A DNA stretch of 7,398 nt from DATJZH01 sp035499215 (lineage in GTDB: Bacteria > Actinomycetota > Actinomycetes > Streptosporangiales > Streptosporangiaceae), in NCBI GenBank assembly GCA_035499215.1, contig DATJZH010000182.1, forward strand, positions 1 to 7,398, written 5' to 3'. The notes under the pieces are model-generated. The model searched no databases. It worked only from the letters and a program-made list of their open reading frames with translations, and had not been told where the DNA came from. Positions 5,977 through 7,398 of this stretch are shown here, one piece after another; the first letter of the stretch is position 1, and each line of letters starts with the position of its first letter. A program made the translations under genes and the position numbers.

Positions 5977-7275
5977 ATGGAGAGGTCGAGCCTGTCGGCC
6001 GTCGAGAGTACCTCGGCGGTCTGCGGTGCGCTTGTTCCGCGCACCGCTGAGGTGTCGGATGATATTTACCGCCTGATCGTGCGGGAGATCCTGCAACTGC
6101 GCGACGACAAGCGGGTCCTGATGCTGCTGGAAGCCAGCGTCAGCGAGAACGTGGGCACCATGCTGCACATCCTGCAGCACGGCATCGACATGGAGCAGGT
6201 GCACGCCCCGGCGGCGGCGGAGGAATACGCCCGTCGGCTGGCGCAGCGCGGCGTTCCCGTCGCGGCGCTGCTGCGTGCCTACCGCATCGGGTTGGCCCGA
6301 TTCGAGGACTGGTGCCTGCAGGAACTCGGACGGCAGACCGATGACGCGTCGCTCATCAGCGCGGCCGGAATGCGCATCGCCGGGGTTGCGGCTTCTTACA
6401 TCGACAAGGTGTCAGAGGAGGTTCTGTCCGCTTATGAAGCGGAGAAGGAGAGCTGGCTCCGGAATCGGAGTGTCGCCAGAGCGGCCCGCGTCCGGGCCCT
6501 GCTGAGAAACGAGCAGGTGGACGTGGATTCCTCCGAGGCCATCCTGGGCTACCGGCTCAGGCAGCACCACCTCGGCGTGGTGACCTGGATCACCGGGGCG
6601 GCGGCAGGCGGCGATGCCCTTGGGCGGCTGGAGCACGCGACCGCGGAGGTGGCGGCCGAAGCCCACTGTGACGGCCGGCCGATATTCATCCCGCAGGACG
6701 AATCCAGCGCGTGGGCCTGGCTGCCGCTCGGCGGTCGGCATGATTTCGCTATCCAGAGCGCGACCGCCGGGAGTACGGCGGCCAGCGCCACGATACGGTT
6801 TGCTTTCGGTGCGCCAGCGCGCGGAGTGGCCGGTTTCCGCCGCACCCACCGGCAGGCGCTGAGCGCCCAGGCGGTCGCGCTGGCCGCCGGGCCATCAGGC
6901 CAGCGCGTGACTACCTTCGGCGACGTCGCGCCGCTGGCCCTGATGGCGGGCTCGATCGACCTCCTGCGGGACTGGGTCATCGAGACCCTCGAGGCGCTGG
7001 CGTACGACGACGACCACAATGCCCGGCTGCGCGAAACGCTGCGTATCTTCCTGCAGGAAAACGGCAGCTACAAGGCCACCGCCGAACGCCTCACGCTGCA
7101 CAAGAACACGGTCCAGTACCGGGTACGCAAAGCCGAGGATAACCTCGGCCATCCCCTCGGCGACGACCGCCTGCACGTCGAACTGGCCCTACTGGCCAGC
7201 CAATGGCTGGGCGCGGCAGTCCTGCGGCCGACGGCGGAGCCCAGCACACCGCTACCACGGCCGGACAGATCGTAA
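5977..7275 (+). CDS. PucR/CdaR-family transcriptional regulator with RsbRD-like N-terminal domain
   Basis: This complete 432-residue one-component regulator fits the family length. Domains in order: an all-helical RsbRD_N-like region (about 26-165; segments such as RLIVREILQLRDD, AQRGVPVAALLRAYRIG and YIDKVSEEVLSAYE); a CdaR GGDEF-like middle domain (about 170-315; WAWLPLGG and FAFGAPARGVAGFRRTHRQA are typical); and a C-terminal PucR helix-turn-helix (about 350-407; LRIFLQENGSYKATAERL followed by HKNTVQYRVRKAE, the recognition helix). Family members bind DNA and respond to metabolites, for example in purine, sugar-acid or amino-acid metabolism; the ligand cannot be told from sequence. ATG 5977 is the only ATG or GTG start between the in-frame stop at 5935 and GTG 6052; it lacks a Shine-Dalgarno, so either translation is leaderless or GTG 6052, just before the conserved domain, is used. 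No target operon is adjacent in the window. The stop is TAA 7273-7275. Confidence 0.93.
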   Translation: MERSSLSAVESTSAVCGALVPRTAEVSDDIYRLIVREILQLRDDKRVLMLLEASVSENVGTMLHILQHGIDMEQVHAPAAAEEYARRLAQRGVPVAALLRAYRIGLARFEDWCLQELGRQTDDASLISAAGMRIAGVAASYIDKVSEEVLSAYEAEKESWLRNRSVARAARVRALLRNEQVDVDSSEAILGYRLRQHHLGVVTWITGAAAGGDALGRLEHATAEVAAEAHCDGRPIFIPQDESSAWAWLPLGGRHDFAIQSATAGSTAASATIRFAFGAPARGVAGFRRTHRQALSAQAVALAAGPSGQRVTTFGDVAPLALMAGSIDLLRDWVIETLEALAYDDDHNARLRETLRIFLQENGSYKATAERLTLHKNTVQYRVRKAEDNLGHPLGDDRLHVELALLASQWLGAAVLRPTAEPSTPLPRPDRS

Positions 7276-7383
7276 CGAAGACTCACGGAGCGCACACGGG
7301 AGCCCCAACCAGGGCATCGTCCAGAAGGCTGAACTAGCGATGAGCCTGCTGTTCGCGCCGTTCGAGGTCCTTGACGGAGCGTG

Positions 7384-7398
7384 ATGGAGTGGCCCGGG
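7384..7398 (+). CDS. Possible start of a gene running off the right edge
   Basis: ATG 7384 is preceded by GGAG at 7376-7379, four bases away, and opens a frame (MEWPG) that continues out of the window. GTG 7381 is an alternative in the same frame. The ATG overlaps the TGA of a 14-codon frame (7340-7384, MSLLFAPFEVLDGA), an arrangement that would fit translational coupling if that mini-frame were translated. Five codons give no functional clue. Confidence 0.2.

Noticed and set aside
7276..7398. Transcription terminator after the PucR-type gene
   Set aside because: The best stem (GCCC/GGGC near 7300-7314) has four base pairs and no T-run.

Overview
This is a GC-rich window with strong G/C bias at third codon positions and long spurious open frames in the other registers. 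That pattern, together with the gene families present, points to an actinomycete (Streptomyces, Streptosporangiales or Frankia type). I cannot name the genus from the sequence alone.

Layout. (1) Positions 2-4597 (+) hold most of a very large multidomain signalling protein: a PknK-like AAA/NTPase module, a long helical TPR-like region, two GAF domains and a C-terminal NarL-type histidine kinase. The frame is open at the left edge and the protein starts exactly where such proteins leave a Ser/Thr kinase domain, so the N-terminus is probably outside the window. (2) Positions about 4.64-5.88 kb are a scrap yard. They contain an IS4-family transposase remnant whose catalytic core has been deleted in frame, a 350-base stretch with no convincing gene but a perfect 15-base palindrome, a small well-initiated gene resembling a type II antitoxin, the first few codons of a PIN-domain toxin cut off at a junction, and an antisense fragment of a Sel1/TPR-repeat gene. 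(3) Positions 5977-7275 (+) encode a complete PucR/CdaR-type transcriptional regulator with an RsbRD-like N-terminal domain. (4) The last 120 bases hold no clear gene but may contain the start of one at the right edge.

How the genes work together. The large kinase should sense a signal through GAF and NTPase/TPR modules and phosphorylate a NarL/LuxR-type response regulator; none is encoded here. The PucR protein is a separate one-component regulator with no target visible in the window. The two regulators are separated by mobile-element and toxin-antitoxin debris, so I see no reason to place them in one operon.

I did not find a convincing new biological system. The best leads are the orphan antitoxin beside a decapitated PIN toxin, the in-frame core-deleted transposase and the palindrome upstream of the antitoxin gene.
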